DNA of 64,000 bases, taken from NCBI GenBank assembly GCA_035493475.1, contig DATJIF010000030.1:101112-165111 (forward strand), read 5' to 3'. The notes under the pieces were generated by a model that made no database searches, was not told the origin of the DNA, and saw only the letters and a list, made by a program, of their open reading frames with translations. The translations under genes were made by a program, and so were the position numbers. The stretch comes from Actinospica sp035493475. GTDB lineage: Bacteria > Actinomycetota > Actinomycetes > Streptomycetales > Catenulisporaceae. Shown one piece after another: positions 43,096-52,053 of the stretch; within the stretch, counting starts at the first letter, position 1, and every line of letters starts with the position of its first letter.

Positions 43096-46000
43096 TTGAG
43101 ATTCGTCCATCGGGACGCGGGCGTCGAACGCGAGTGGGAGGCGCGGCTCGGCCGCCCGGACGCGGTGGTCGCCGACCTGGCCGCCGCGCTCGGCGCCCCC
43201 GGGAGCGGGCTCGTCATCGACGGCAGACCCTCCCCGCCCGGCGCGCCGCTCGCCGGGTCCGGCCTGGTGCTCGGCTCCGAGGTCGGGCTGCCCGGGCCCG
43301 CGGACCTCGGCTTCGGGACCGACCGCTCCCGGGACGCCGACGCCACCGCGACCATCGACCCCGGCGCGGTGCTGCGGATCGTCGGCGGCCTGGACGCCGG
43401 GCTCTCGGTCCGGCTCGAACCCGGCCGGGTCCGGCTCGGCCGCGGCGAGGAGGCGGAGGTCCGGATCAACTCCCGCGACGTCTCCCGGCTGCACTGCGAG
43501 ATCGACGTCACCGAGGACGGCCGGGTCACCGTCGCCGACCTCGGCTCGCGCAACGGCACCGACGTCAACGGCGTGCGGATCGCCGGGCCGACCGTCGTCG
43601 GCCCGAACGACCTGGTCTGCGCCGCCGGACGGGTGCCCTTCCGGGTGCTGCCGGTGGCCGCGGTCAGCCCGGCCGCCTTCGTGAACCCGGCGCGCGAGGC
43701 CGGACCGGCCGGCACGCTGCCGTTCAACCGGGCCCCGCGCGTCGCCACCCCGCCCGAACGGCCCGCGATCCGGCTGCCCGAACCGGCCGGCCGGTCCCAG
43801 GGCGTGCCGATGCGGATATCCACGATCGTCTTCCCGCTGCTGCTCGCGGGCGTCATGGTGATGCTGCTGAAGAACCCGACGTACGCGCTGATCGCCCTGT
43901 TCAGCCCGCTGATCATGATCGGCAGCCAGCTCGAGGACCGGCTGCGCGGCCGCTCCGGATCGCGCCGCGGCAAGCGCGCGTACGCCGCCGACATCGCAGC
44001 GGCCTGCGAAGAGCTCGGCAACCGGCGCGCGGAGCGGGCGGCCCGGCTGCAGGCCGACTTCCCGGACGTCGCCGAGTACGTGCACCGGGCCACCGCGCCC
44101 GGGCTGCGGCTGTGGGAGCGGCGGCGCGGCGCGGAGGACTTCCTGCAGGTCTCGGCCGGATACGCGGATCGCGGCTGGGAACCGCCGGTCGAGCGCCCGC
44201 GCCGCACCGACCAGGAGATGGACCCGCGGCTGACCGCCGCGCTGCGCGACGCCTCGACGCTCACGCAGGTCCCGGTGCCGGTGAACCTGGCCGCGGGCGG
44301 CGTGCTCGGCCTCGAGGGGGAGCGCGCCGCCGCCCTCGCCGCGGCCCGCGCGCTGCTCTGCCAGGCCGCCACCGGCAGCGGACCGGCCGACGTCGCGATC
44401 GCCGTCTTCGCGGACGAGGACCGGATCGCCGACTGGGAGTGGACCAAGTGGCTCCCGCACGGCACCGACCTGCGCGACGGCAGCGGCCGCCTCGTCGCCG
44501 TCGGATCAGAACGCTGCGAAGCCCTGGCCCGCACGCTGCTCACCGAGTTCGGCGGCACCAGCACCCCGTCGAACCGCGACCAGGACGCCGCCGCGGGCAA
44601 CCCCGTGCTGCTGGTCGTCGTGGACGGCGCGACGCTGCTCGAAGGCCGCCCCTGCTATCTGCGCGACCTGCTCGGCGGCCGGGTCGGCTCGGTCTCCGGG
44701 ATCGTGCTCACCCGGCGGCTGCCCGCGCTGTGCACCGAGGTGCTCTCCGTCTCCGGCGACGGCTCCGGCCGGCTGCGCCGCGTGGCCACCGGCGAGCAGG
44801 TGGACGAGATCCTGCTCGCCGGCATGACCAGGCGCCGCGCCAACGAGTTCGCCCGCGCGCTGGCCCGGTTCGAGGACCCGGAGCTCAAGTCCGAGGGCAG
44901 CGGCCTGCCGGACCGGGTCGGCCTGCTGCCGCTGCTCGACCTGCCCGGACAGCTCGACATCGCGGTCGGCGACCGCTGGCGGGCCACCCTGGAGACGCTG
45001 CGGGTGCGCGCCGTGCTCGGCGTCACCGAACGCGAACTGTTCGAGATCGACCTCGACGACGACGGCCCGCACGGACTGATCGCGGGCACCACCGGCTCCG
45101 GCAAGAGCGAGCTGCTCAGAACCCTGATCATCAGCATGGCCGTCGGAGCCGACCCCGAGCACCTGACCTTCGCGCTCGTCGACTACAAGGGCGGCGGCGC
45201 GCTGGACGAGTGCGCCCAACTCCCGCACGTCGTCGGGCTCGTGACCGACCTCGACGAACAGCTCGGCGAACGCGCGCTGCGCTGCCTGGAGGCCGAACTG
45301 CGCTACCGGGAGCACGCACTGCGCGGCGTCGGTCTGAGCCACGTGCGCGACTACCAGCGGCTGCGCGACACCCAGCGCCCCGACCTGGAACCGATGCCCC
45401 GGCTCGTCGTCGTGATCGACGAGTTCGCCACGCTGGTCAAGGCGCTGCCCGAGTTCGTCGACGCGCTGGTCAGCATCGCGCAGCGCGGCCGCAGCCTCGG
45501 CATGCACCTGATCATGGCCACGCAGCGGCCGTCCGGCTCGGTCAGCGCCGCGATCAAGAACAACGTGAAGCTGCGCCTCGCCCTGCGGCTGGAGAGCGCC
45601 TCCGACTCGCAGGACGTGATCGACTCCGCCGCCGCGGCCGGGATCGGCAGCAGGCAGTGGGGGCGCGGCTTCTACCGGGTCAGCGCGAACGAGGTGCTGC
45701 CTGTGCAGACCGCGCTGTCCACCGGCGTGACCGCGACCGCGGCCGTGTCCGGCGGCGTGACCCTGCTGCCGTTCCGACTCAGCGCCGGCGACCAGACAAT
45801 GCTGGCCGCGGACAACGACGCGGTCACCGGCGACACGCCCACCGACCTGGCCCGGCTCGTCGAGGCCTCGCGCTGGGCCGGTGCCAAGGCCGGGATCGGC
45901 GCGCCCCGCAGGCCGTGGCCGGACCCGCTGCCCGACACGATGCCGCTGTTCGAACTCGGATTCGCCGTGCGCGGACTGCAGACCGACGCCGCCGACATCC

Positions 46001-47442
46001 CCGCGTACGCGCTGGCCGACGACCCGGACCGGCAGGCGCAGTACCCGGTCGGCTGGGACCCGGCCGCCGGGAACATGCTGATCTACGGCGTCGTCGGCTC
46101 CGGCACGTCCACCGCGCTCACCACCCTCGCGCTCGCCGTCGCCGCGGCCCAGCCGCCGGACCGGCAGCACCTCTACGTGCTCGACATGGGCTCCGGCGAC
46201 CTCGCGCCGCTGGCCGGGCTGCCGCACACCGGCGGCTACATCGGCCCGACCGAGCACGCCCGGCAGATCCGGCTCATCAGGATGCTGCGGTCCGAGCTGA
46301 ACGCCCGCAAGGAGGGCGGCGCGGCCCGCGCGAGCAGCCACGCCGCCGCCCCGCCGCGCTGGCTGCTGCTCATCGACAACATCGGCGGCCTGCGCGCGGA
46401 ACTCGAGAAGGACTACGGCGGCCTGAGCGTGCTCGACGACCTCGAACGCGTCTTCGCCGAGGGCCCGGCCGTCGGGATCCACATCGTGGCCGCCGGCGAC
46501 CGCGCGGGCGCCGTGCCGAGCACGTGGGCGGCGCTGTGCCGGCAGAAACTGCTGCTGCGGCTGGCCGACCCGAGCGACTACGCGCCCTTCGACATCCCGC
46601 GCAGCGCCGTACCCGCCGCCGTGCCGGGCCGGGCCCTGGTCGCGGCCACCCGGCAGGTCGTGCAGATCGGCTACCCCGGCGCCGACCCGAACTCGGCGGT
46701 CGCGGCCGTCAGCCACCGCTGGGGCGACGCGCGTCGCTCGGCGTACCCAGTGCGGCTGCTGCCCGAGCGGATCGACGCGCTCCAACTGCAGGCTGCGGGC
46801 GCCGTCCCGCACACCGGCCTGGAACCGTGGACGCTGCCGGTCGGCTTCGCGGACAGCAACCTCGGCCCCGTCGCGCTCAAGCTGTACGAGCACGAGAACG
46901 CCCTGATCGCAGGTCCGCCGCGGTCCGGCCGCAGCAGCGCCCTGGTCACCATCGCCGCCACCGTGCTGGCCGCGCCGGAACCGCCGCGCATCGTCGCCTT
47001 CGCCCCGCGCCGCTCCCCGCTGCGCGACCTGCCCGAGCCGGTCGTCGTGTGCACCGACTACGCGCAACTCGACGGCGTGCTGGGCCAGTTCGAGGGCCGG
47101 ACTCTGCTCCTGGTTGACGACGCGGACACCGTGCCCGACGGCCTCGGCGTCATCGACCGCTTCATCGCCAAGGCCGGGCCGGGCCGCCACGTGGTCGCCG
47201 CGGGCCGCAACGACGGCGTGCGCAGGCAGTTCGGCCTGTGGACGCAGCGGGTGCGCGAGGCCCGCTGCGGCGTGCTGCTCGTGCCCGACCACGACATGGA
47301 CCACGACCTGCTCGGCACCCAGTTGCCGCGCCAGCACCGGATGGCCGCCGTGCCGGGCCGCGGCTACCTCGTATCGGACGGCCGGATCGAGGGGGTGCAA
47401 CTGGTGCTAGCCGGTGCGGCCCAGGTGGAGGCCGCAGGTTGA
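43096..47442 (+). CDS. FHA-FtsK/SpoIIIE ATPase (type VII-like EccC/YukB)
   Basis: A 1448-residue protein. The N-terminal ubiquitin-like part (about 1-75) is followed by an FHA domain (about 95-190; RVRLGRGEEAEVRI, SRLHCEI, DLGSRNGT). Two membrane helices lie near 240-285, then three FtsK-type ATPase units. Only the first has an intact Walker A (GTTGSGKSE, about residue 663-671) with VDYKGGGALDECAQLPHVV. In the second (GVVGSGTST) and third (GPPRSGRSS) the Lys is replaced, as in many EccC proteins. It should drive export of WXG100 substrates. Start TTG 43096 fits the conserved N-terminus; no ATG/GTG is suitable. Confidence 0.88.
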   Translation: MRFVHRDAGVEREWEARLGRPDAVVADLAAALGAPGSGLVIDGRPSPPGAPLAGSGLVLGSEVGLPGPADLGFGTDRSRDADATATIDPGAVLRIVGGLDAGLSVRLEPGRVRLGRGEEAEVRINSRDVSRLHCEIDVTEDGRVTVADLGSRNGTDVNGVRIAGPTVVGPNDLVCAAGRVPFRVLPVAAVSPAAFVNPAREAGPAGTLPFNRAPRVATPPERPAIRLPEPAGRSQGVPMRISTIVFPLLLAGVMVMLLKNPTYALIALFSPLIMIGSQLEDRLRGRSGSRRGKRAYAADIAAACEELGNRRAERAARLQADFPDVAEYVHRATAPGLRLWERRRGAEDFLQVSAGYADRGWEPPVERPRRTDQEMDPRLTAALRDASTLTQVPVPVNLAAGGVLGLEGERAAALAAARALLCQAATGSGPADVAIAVFADEDRIADWEWTKWLPHGTDLRDGSGRLVAVGSERCEALARTLLTEFGGTSTPSNRDQDAAAGNPVLLVVVDGATLLEGRPCYLRDLLGGRVGSVSGIVLTRRLPALCTEVLSVSGDGSGRLRRVATGEQVDEILLAGMTRRRANEFARALARFEDPELKSEGSGLPDRVGLLPLLDLPGQLDIAVGDRWRATLETLRVRAVLGVTERELFEIDLDDDGPHGLIAGTTGSGKSELLRTLIISMAVGADPEHLTFALVDYKGGGALDECAQLPHVVGLVTDLDEQLGERALRCLEAELRYREHALRGVGLSHVRDYQRLRDTQRPDLEPMPRLVVVIDEFATLVKALPEFVDALVSIAQRGRSLGMHLIMATQRPSGSVSAAIKNNVKLRLALRLESASDSQDVIDSAAAAGIGSRQWGRGFYRVSANEVLPVQTALSTGVTATAAVSGGVTLLPFRLSAGDQTMLAADNDAVTGDTPTDLARLVEASRWAGAKAGIGAPRRPWPDPLPDTMPLFELGFAVRGLQTDAADIPAYALADDPDRQAQYPVGWDPAAGNMLIYGVVGSGTSTALTTLALAVAAAQPPDRQHLYVLDMGSGDLAPLAGLPHTGGYIGPTEHARQIRLIRMLRSELNARKEGGAARASSHAAAPPRWLLLIDNIGGLRAELEKDYGGLSVLDDLERVFAEGPAVGIHIVAAGDRAGAVPSTWAALCRQKLLLRLADPSDYAPFDIPRSAVPAAVPGRALVAATRQVVQIGYPGADPNSAVAAVSHRWGDARRSAYPVRLLPERIDALQLQAAGAVPHTGLEPWTLPVGFADSNLGPVALKLYEHENALIAGPPRSGRSSALVTIAATVLAAPEPPRIVAFAPRRSPLRDLPEPVVVCTDYAQLDGVLGQFEGRTLLLVDDADTVPDGLGVIDRFIAKAGPGRHVVAAGRNDGVRRQFGLWTQRVREARCGVLLVPDHDMDHDLLGTQLPRQHRMAAVPGRGYLVSDGRIEGVQLVLAGAAQVEAAG

Positions 47443-47584
47443 CCCGGTCTACAACGAACGCGGTAGCCGGGAAATCCATCTTTCGTTAGACGACCAACCA
47501 CCACCGACCCCCGTAACGTTCTCTCCCGTACGGCCGGCAAGACGAACAAGCGTCCCGGCACCACGAAAAGACTTGGAGCACATC

Positions 47585-47923
47585 ATGTCCGACGTTTCCG
47601 GGACCGTGAAGGTTACCGCCGATGCCCACCTGCACATCAACCAGCTGCTGAGCCTGATCAACGGCCCGCTCAACGACACCCTGTCGCAGATCACCTCGCA
47701 CGGCCTCGCCCTGACCGACCAGACCATCTGGTCCGGCCCGGCCGCCAGCCTGTTCGCCGGTTCGGTGTGGCCGGAGCTGCAGAACCAGCTCGGCACCGTC
47801 ACCAGCGCGCTCTCCGGCCTGCAGAGCCAGGTCTCGGGCGTCCTGAACAGCATCACCGCCGCCGGCTCCTCGCCGCTGTCGGGCCTGCCGGTCGTGTCCA
47901 GCCTGCCGATCAGCAACCTCTAA
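47585..47923 (+). CDS. WXG100-like secreted protein
   Basis: A 112-residue helical-hairpin protein with a WSG motif (IWSGPAAS) between two helices, as in ESX/WXG100 substrates of type VII secretion. The C-terminal tail is Ser/Leu/Pro-rich (SPLSGLPVVSSLPISNL). No signal peptide is present, consistent with export through the preceding FtsK-type ATPase, whose gene ends 142 bp upstream. GGAG at 47575-47578 precedes the ATG. Confidence 0.72.
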   Translation: MSDVSGTVKVTADAHLHINQLLSLINGPLNDTLSQITSHGLALTDQTIWSGPAASLFAGSVWPELQNQLGTVTSALSGLQSQVSGVLNSITAAGSSPLSGLPVVSSLPISNL

Positions 47924-48001
47924 ACTGCATCAGCGCACTGAACAGCTGGCACTGAACCGCCTAGCCGAGGTTGCACGGATACGGACGGAAACGCAAGGGC
48001 A

Positions 48002-49912
48002 ATGACAGTCCGAAGTGACTCGCACGGCAGCGAATCGGCATCGAACCCGAAGGCCGAGGCGGTCGAGTCCGTCTCGGGCTACCGGGAACTCTCACGAATA
48101 GGTCATGGGGGGTTCAGCATTGTCTATCGGGCCGTACAAGAGTCCTTCGAACGCGACGTCGCGCTGAAGGTGCTCACGGTCGGCACGGACGAGGACGCGC
48201 AGCGGCGGTTCCTGCGCGAGGTCCGGCTGGCCAGCAAGCTCAGCGGGCACCCGCACGTGGTCACCGTGCTGGACACCGGGACCACCGCCTCGGGCCGCCC
48301 GTACCTCGCGATGGACCTGTACGACGGCGGCTCCATGAAGGAGCGGCTGCGGCGCGGCGGCCCGCTGCCCTCGACCGAGGTGGCCCTGATCGGCGCGAAG
48401 ATCGCCGAGGCGCTGTCGGCGGCCCACTCCCTCGGCGTGCTGCACCGCGACGTCAAGCCCAACAACATCCTGATCTCCCGCTTCGGCGAGCCCGCGCTCG
48501 CCGATTTCGGCGTCTCCTGCCTGCTGGACTCGAACACGTCCGCCTCGGTGCTCGACGTCTTCTCCCCGCAGCACGCCGCGCCGGAGCTGATGACCCGCGG
48601 CGTGCCGAGCGTCTCCTCGGACATCTACGCGCTCGGCTCCACGCTGTACGAACTGGTCACCGGCAAGCCCCCCTTCGGCGCCGACAGCCGCGACGTCCGC
48701 GCGATCATGTGGCGCGCGATGACCGAACCCGCCCCGAGCCCCGAATGCCCCGACCTGCCGGGCCTCGCCGACGTGATCGTGCGCGCGATGGCGAAGGAGC
48801 CGGAGGACCGCTTCCCGGACGCCGCCGACTTCGCCAAGGCCCTGCGCGCCCTGATCCCCGACGGCGCCTCGTCCACCATGGCGATGACCATGCTCGCGCC
48901 CTCGGCCACGTCCGTCCTCGGCGCCGACCCGGAGACCGGCTCGCACAGCCGGTCGTACAGCGCGTCGCACAGCCGCTCGCACAGTGCGTCCCACAGCGCG
49001 TCCATCACCGGCCCCGGCCTGGGCGCCGACCCCGACGACACCTCCGGCGGCCCCCTGCGCGGCGCCGACGAGACCATGGTCCGCCCCGACCGCGTGGACG
49101 CCGAACCCCCCAAGGGCAGGAAGAAGCGCGGCGCTGCTGCTCTCGCGGCGGCGGGCGCGGGCGGCGCCGCGGGCTCCGGCGGAACGGGCGGTTCCGGTTC
49201 CGGCGGCGGCGACCGCGAAGGCCGCCGCAAAGCCCGCACCCCCGTCATCGTCCTCGTAGCGCTCTGCCTGCTCGCGGCCGCCGTCTGGATCGTCCTCGAC
49301 ACGCAGAACTCGACGAAGAGCACCGCAGCCGCCACCGAGCACACCGCGACCGCGAGCGTGACCCCCACCGCCAGCGCCACCCAGACCGCCAGCGCGAAGC
49401 CCACGCACACCGCGACCCACACGGCCACGCACAGCGCCACCCCCACGGCCGCCGAGACCACGCACACCGCCAAGCCGACCACCAGCGCGTCCGCCACCGC
49501 GACCTCCACCGGATCGTCCGGCGGACTGCTCGGTCTGGGTGCGTACTACGCGTTCCAGAACAAGCAGACCGGCACCTGCCTGTCCTCCTCGGCCGCACTG
49601 CAGTCCTGCAACGGCGGCACCGGACAGTCCTGGAACTTCCAGGAGCCCGTCACCGGCATCCTCAACTCGCTCGCCGGAGACTACGAACTCGTCAACAAGC
49701 AGACCGGCGACTGCCTCACCTCCTCCGGCGGCACCGCGGCGTGCGACGGCGGCTCCGAGCAGTTGTGGTCCACCGTCCCCGGCACCTCGGGCAAGGAACT
49801 GCACAACGCCGGCAGCGGACAGTGCCTGACCGCGTCCGGCTCCGCGGTCGGCGCGGGCTCGTGCAGCACCAGCGAAGCCGCCGACCTGTGGTCCCAGAAC
49901 GGAACCTCGTGA
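48002..49912 (+). CDS. Membrane Ser/Thr protein kinase with extracytoplasmic ricin-type lectin domain
   Basis: A 636-residue kinase. The catalytic domain covers about residues 28-290, with G-loop GHGGFSIVY, VALKVL, HRDVKPNNIL (about 150) and ADFGVS. A linker with Ser/His repeats (SHSRS, SASHSAS) follows. One transmembrane helix, VIVLVALCLLAAAVWIVL, lies near 418-436, then a Thr/His/Ala-rich stalk. The C-terminal 120 residues form a ricin-type beta-trefoil with GQSW, EQLW and ADLW repeats and paired Cys. The outer lectin domain may sense a glycan. The FHA domain of the nearby ATPase is an obvious candidate target, since FHA binds phosphothreonine. The gene lies 78 bp after the WXG100-like gene. 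Confidence 0.88.
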   Translation: MTVRSDSHGSESASNPKAEAVESVSGYRELSRIGHGGFSIVYRAVQESFERDVALKVLTVGTDEDAQRRFLREVRLASKLSGHPHVVTVLDTGTTASGRPYLAMDLYDGGSMKERLRRGGPLPSTEVALIGAKIAEALSAAHSLGVLHRDVKPNNILISRFGEPALADFGVSCLLDSNTSASVLDVFSPQHAAPELMTRGVPSVSSDIYALGSTLYELVTGKPPFGADSRDVRAIMWRAMTEPAPSPECPDLPGLADVIVRAMAKEPEDRFPDAADFAKALRALIPDGASSTMAMTMLAPSATSVLGADPETGSHSRSYSASHSRSHSASHSASITGPGLGADPDDTSGGPLRGADETMVRPDRVDAEPPKGRKKRGAAALAAAGAGGAAGSGGTGGSGSGGGDREGRRKARTPVIVLVALCLLAAAVWIVLDTQNSTKSTAAATEHTATASVTPTASATQTASAKPTHTATHTATHSATPTAAETTHTAKPTTSASATATSTGSSGGLLGLGAYYAFQNKQTGTCLSSSAALQSCNGGTGQSWNFQEPVTGILNSLAGDYELVNKQTGDCLTSSGGTAACDGGSEQLWSTVPGTSGKELHNAGSGQCLTASGSAVGAGSCSTSEAADLWSQNGTS

Positions 49913-49962
49913 ACGCCGTGAGCACCGTGAACTCTGTGAGCCCGGTAAACCTCGTCAAAAAC
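49909..49962 (+). repeat. Three imperfect 18-bp tandem repeats after the kinase gene
   Basis: Three 18-bp units start at 49909, 49927 and 49945 (GTGAACGCCGTGAGCACC, GTGAACTCTGTGAGCCCG and a more divergent third). The first unit contains the kinase stop codon. Within the same area AAC(C/A)TCGTCAA recurs at 49948 and 49969, 21 bp apart, two helical turns, which would suit a dimeric regulator upstream of the response-regulator gene. Confidence 0.5.
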
Positions 49963-50087
49963 CTGGGGAACATCGTCAAGTTCGGGCAAGTCCCGGGCGT
50001 GTCACCGACGCATGCGTACGGTGCGCCGCTAGCGTGCGAGCAGACCGGCTGAGCCAGATGCCGGGAGCCGAGGGAGACGACGCGAGC

Positions 50088-50891
50088 ATGGTCAGGGTCC
50101 TGATCGCCGACGACCAAGTGCTGATCCGGGCCGGGATGGCGGCGATACTCCGCGCCGCCCCCGGCTACGAGGTGGTCGGCGAGGCCCGCGACGGCGAGGA
50201 GGCGGTCAGGATGGCCGAACTCACCGAGCCCGACGTGGTCCTGATGGACATCCGCATGCCCGAGGTGGACGGCATCACCGCCACCCGCCGCATCCTCGGC
50301 CCCGGAAAGCCCAACCCGCCGCGCATCCTCATCCTGACCACCTTCGACATCGACGAGTACGTCTACAAGGCCCTGCGCGCCGGAGCCAGCGGCTTCGTCC
50401 TCAAGGACACCCCGCCCGAGCGTCTGCTGGCGGCACTGAAGGCGGTCTCCGACGGCGACACCCTCTTCTCCCCGACCGTCACCGCCCGCCTGATCCAGGC
50501 CTTCTGCGCCGTGGCCGACAGCGCCGACGGCACCCCCGCCGTCCCCGGCCACCCCGCCCCCGGAGCCCGCCCGACCCTGGCCCCCGCCGACCGGGCCGCC
50601 CTCGCCACCCTCACCGCCCGCGAGACGGACGTCCTGCGCCTGGTCGCCACCGGCCTCTCCAACAACGAGATCGCCGAGCGCCTGGTGGTGAGCGAGGGCA
50701 CGGTGAAGACCCACCTCAACCGCTCCATGGCCAAACTCAACCTCTCCTCCCGCGCCCAAGTGGTCGTCCTCGCCTACGAATCAGGCCTGGTAATCCCCGG
50801 CCAGACGCCCTCGAACGGCAGCAGTCCCACTCCCACCGCCGCACCCCACGGCGCCGGAGCCCCCACCCGAGTCCCCTCCGTCGCCCGCTGA
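50088..50891 (+). CDS. NarL/LuxR-family response regulator
   Basis: A 267-residue two-component regulator. The receiver domain has the acidic pocket (ADDQ), phospho-acceptor Asp54 in VVLMDIRMP and the KDT lysine motif. The C-terminal LuxR helix-turn-helix reads LTARETDVLRLVATGLSNNEIAERL and VSEGTVKTHLNR. It probably pairs with a HisKA_3 kinase such as the one at 41639-42934, but no kinase is adjacent. ATG 50088 gives the normal receiver start; the upstream in-frame ATG would add a non-homologous leader. The Pro/Ser-rich tail after residue 245 is probably disordered. Confidence 0.9.
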   Translation: MVRVLIADDQVLIRAGMAAILRAAPGYEVVGEARDGEEAVRMAELTEPDVVLMDIRMPEVDGITATRRILGPGKPNPPRILILTTFDIDEYVYKALRAGASGFVLKDTPPERLLAALKAVSDGDTLFSPTVTARLIQAFCAVADSADGTPAVPGHPAPGARPTLAPADRAALATLTARETDVLRLVATGLSNNEIAERLVVSEGTVKTHLNRSMAKLNLSSRAQVVVLAYESGLVIPGQTPSNGSSPTPTAAPHGAGAPTRVPSVAR

Positions 50892-50986
50892 GGTCAGCTC
50901 CAGCACTTCCAGCGGCCTGACGTCGAGTGGGGCGGCCCTGCGGTTGCGTTGAGCTCGGTCCTGCTTTCGTTGTGTCCGGTGGTCGT

Positions 50987-51018
50987 GGGTGGGTTGGGGG
51001 TCCGCGCCCCACCCACCC
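50987..51018 (+). terminator. GC-rich hairpin terminator
   Basis: GGGTGGG(T)TGGGG pairs with CCCCACCCACC across a short TCCGCG loop with one bulged T, about 96 bp after the response-regulator stop. There is no T-tract. Confidence 0.55.
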
Positions 51019-51102
51019 GCCCTGCGCGTAGCACCCAGCGCGCTGACGTCACGTCGGCGGCCTGCGGTTGGTGGTCGCGGCCCACCGATCTGCATCCGTG
51101 TA

Positions 51103-51131
51103 TTGACATCGCATCCAGTGGCTCGGACAGT
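51103..51131 (+). promoter_or_regulatory. Housekeeping-type promoter for the TraB-like gene
   Basis: TTGACA at 51103-51108, a 17-bp spacer and GACAGT at 51126-51131 form a plausible sigma-70-like promoter. Transcription would begin about 30 bp before the GGGGGG ribosome site and ATG 51170. The -35 is perfect; the -10 is weak. Confidence 0.5.
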
Positions 51132-51169
51132 AGGAGCACACGCTCAGGCGCTGGACATCGGGGGGATGG

Positions 51170-51871
51170 ATGCAGGTCATCGAAGTCACGGGGTACGCGG
51201 TACGGTCCGCGGTGATCACCATGCGGTGCTCGGACAGCCCGCTGTGTTTCGCGCTCTATCCGATGATGCACGTGGCGACTCCTGCCTTCTATCGCCAGGT
51301 CGCCACGCGGCTGGCCGGCTGCGATCTGATCGTGGCCGAGGGGATACGGGGCCGCTCGTGGCAGGTCAGTACCCTGACCATGGCCTACCGCTTCGCGCCA
51401 CGTCGTGCGCGCAACGGCCTGCAACTTCAGGACTACAAGCAACTGCTGCCTGCCGGGGTGCCGGTGCTCAACCCGGATGTGACCGGCGCCGAGGCCGCGG
51501 CGCAGCTCCGTATTCTGCCCCGCTGGATGCGCTGGACTCTGCTGCTGGCCGCGCCGGCCTTCGGGCTCGTGTTCGCGGTCCGCGGCCCACGTGCGTTCCT
51601 GGATGAGGACCTGGTCGTCGAGGATCTCCCGTCCACGCACCGTGCCGAACGGATGGTCGACGAGCGCGTCGAGGAAGCGCTCGGCGGCCAGCGGGACCGG
51701 CAGTTGCTCGATGCCCTGAGCTCGATCCACGCCGAGCGCCACGACGAGGCGATCACCGTAGCCGTCGTCTACGGCGCGGGCCACGTCCCCGCGATCGCCG
51801 CGGGTCTGCGGGAACGCCACGGCTACCGCCCCCGCGACGCCGAATGGCTGACGGTGTACATCCCCGGCTGA
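51170..51871 (+). CDS. TraB/GumN-like membrane protein
   Basis: A 233-residue protein. The C-terminal VVYGAGHVPAIAAGLRERHGY and N-terminal CDLIVAEGIRG resemble the GxGHxPG and E-containing motifs of the TraB/GumN fold, putative metal-dependent peptidases. A hydrophobic stretch, WTLLLAAPAFGLVFAV, near the middle may be a membrane segment, unusual in small TraB proteins. No gene in the area gives a clear context. ATG 51170 is preceded by a G-run; an out-of-frame ATG lies at 51166. Confidence 0.55.
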   Translation: MQVIEVTGYAVRSAVITMRCSDSPLCFALYPMMHVATPAFYRQVATRLAGCDLIVAEGIRGRSWQVSTLTMAYRFAPRRARNGLQLQDYKQLLPAGVPVLNPDVTGAEAAAQLRILPRWMRWTLLLAAPAFGLVFAVRGPRAFLDEDLVVEDLPSTHRAERMVDERVEEALGGQRDRQLLDALSSIHAERHDEAITVAVVYGAGHVPAIAAGLRERHGYRPRDAEWLTVYIPG

Positions 51872-51970
51872 CTGTTCCTCTGGAGCGGCGTCGGCGGCTC
51901 TTGATCACTTCCGTACGCGGCGCGGCGCTGCAAGATTTCTGCCGGTGGTTCTGCCTGGTCGGGCGGGTGA

Positions 51971-52041
51971 CAGTGAACTGAGAATGGGGGCACGGCCGGA
52001 ACGGGGGTCGGGGACCGCCGGGCCGGTGTGTCAGTTCACTG
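51971..52041. promoter_or_regulatory. Pair of inverted CAGT-N2-ACTG sites before the I36 inhibitor gene
   Basis: CAGTGAACTGA (51971-51981) is perfectly inverted as TCAGTTCACTG (52031-52041), 49 bp apart, and each copy is itself a dyad (CAGT-N2-ACTG). The second ends 12 bp before the start codon. The arrangement could be two operator sites for one dimeric repressor, possibly with looping, or an RNA stem that hides the ribosome site GAGGGG. Confidence 0.5.
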
Positions 52042-52053
52042 ATTTCGAGGGGC

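Noticed and set aside
48938..49011. Short-period repeats that could be mistaken for a CRISPR or satellite
   Set aside because: They encode Ser/His-rich linker repeats of the kinase in frame and have no spacer structure.
49320..49500. Thr/His/Ala-rich repetitive DNA
   Set aside because: It is the coding sequence of the extracytoplasmic stalk of the kinase, not an independent repeat element.
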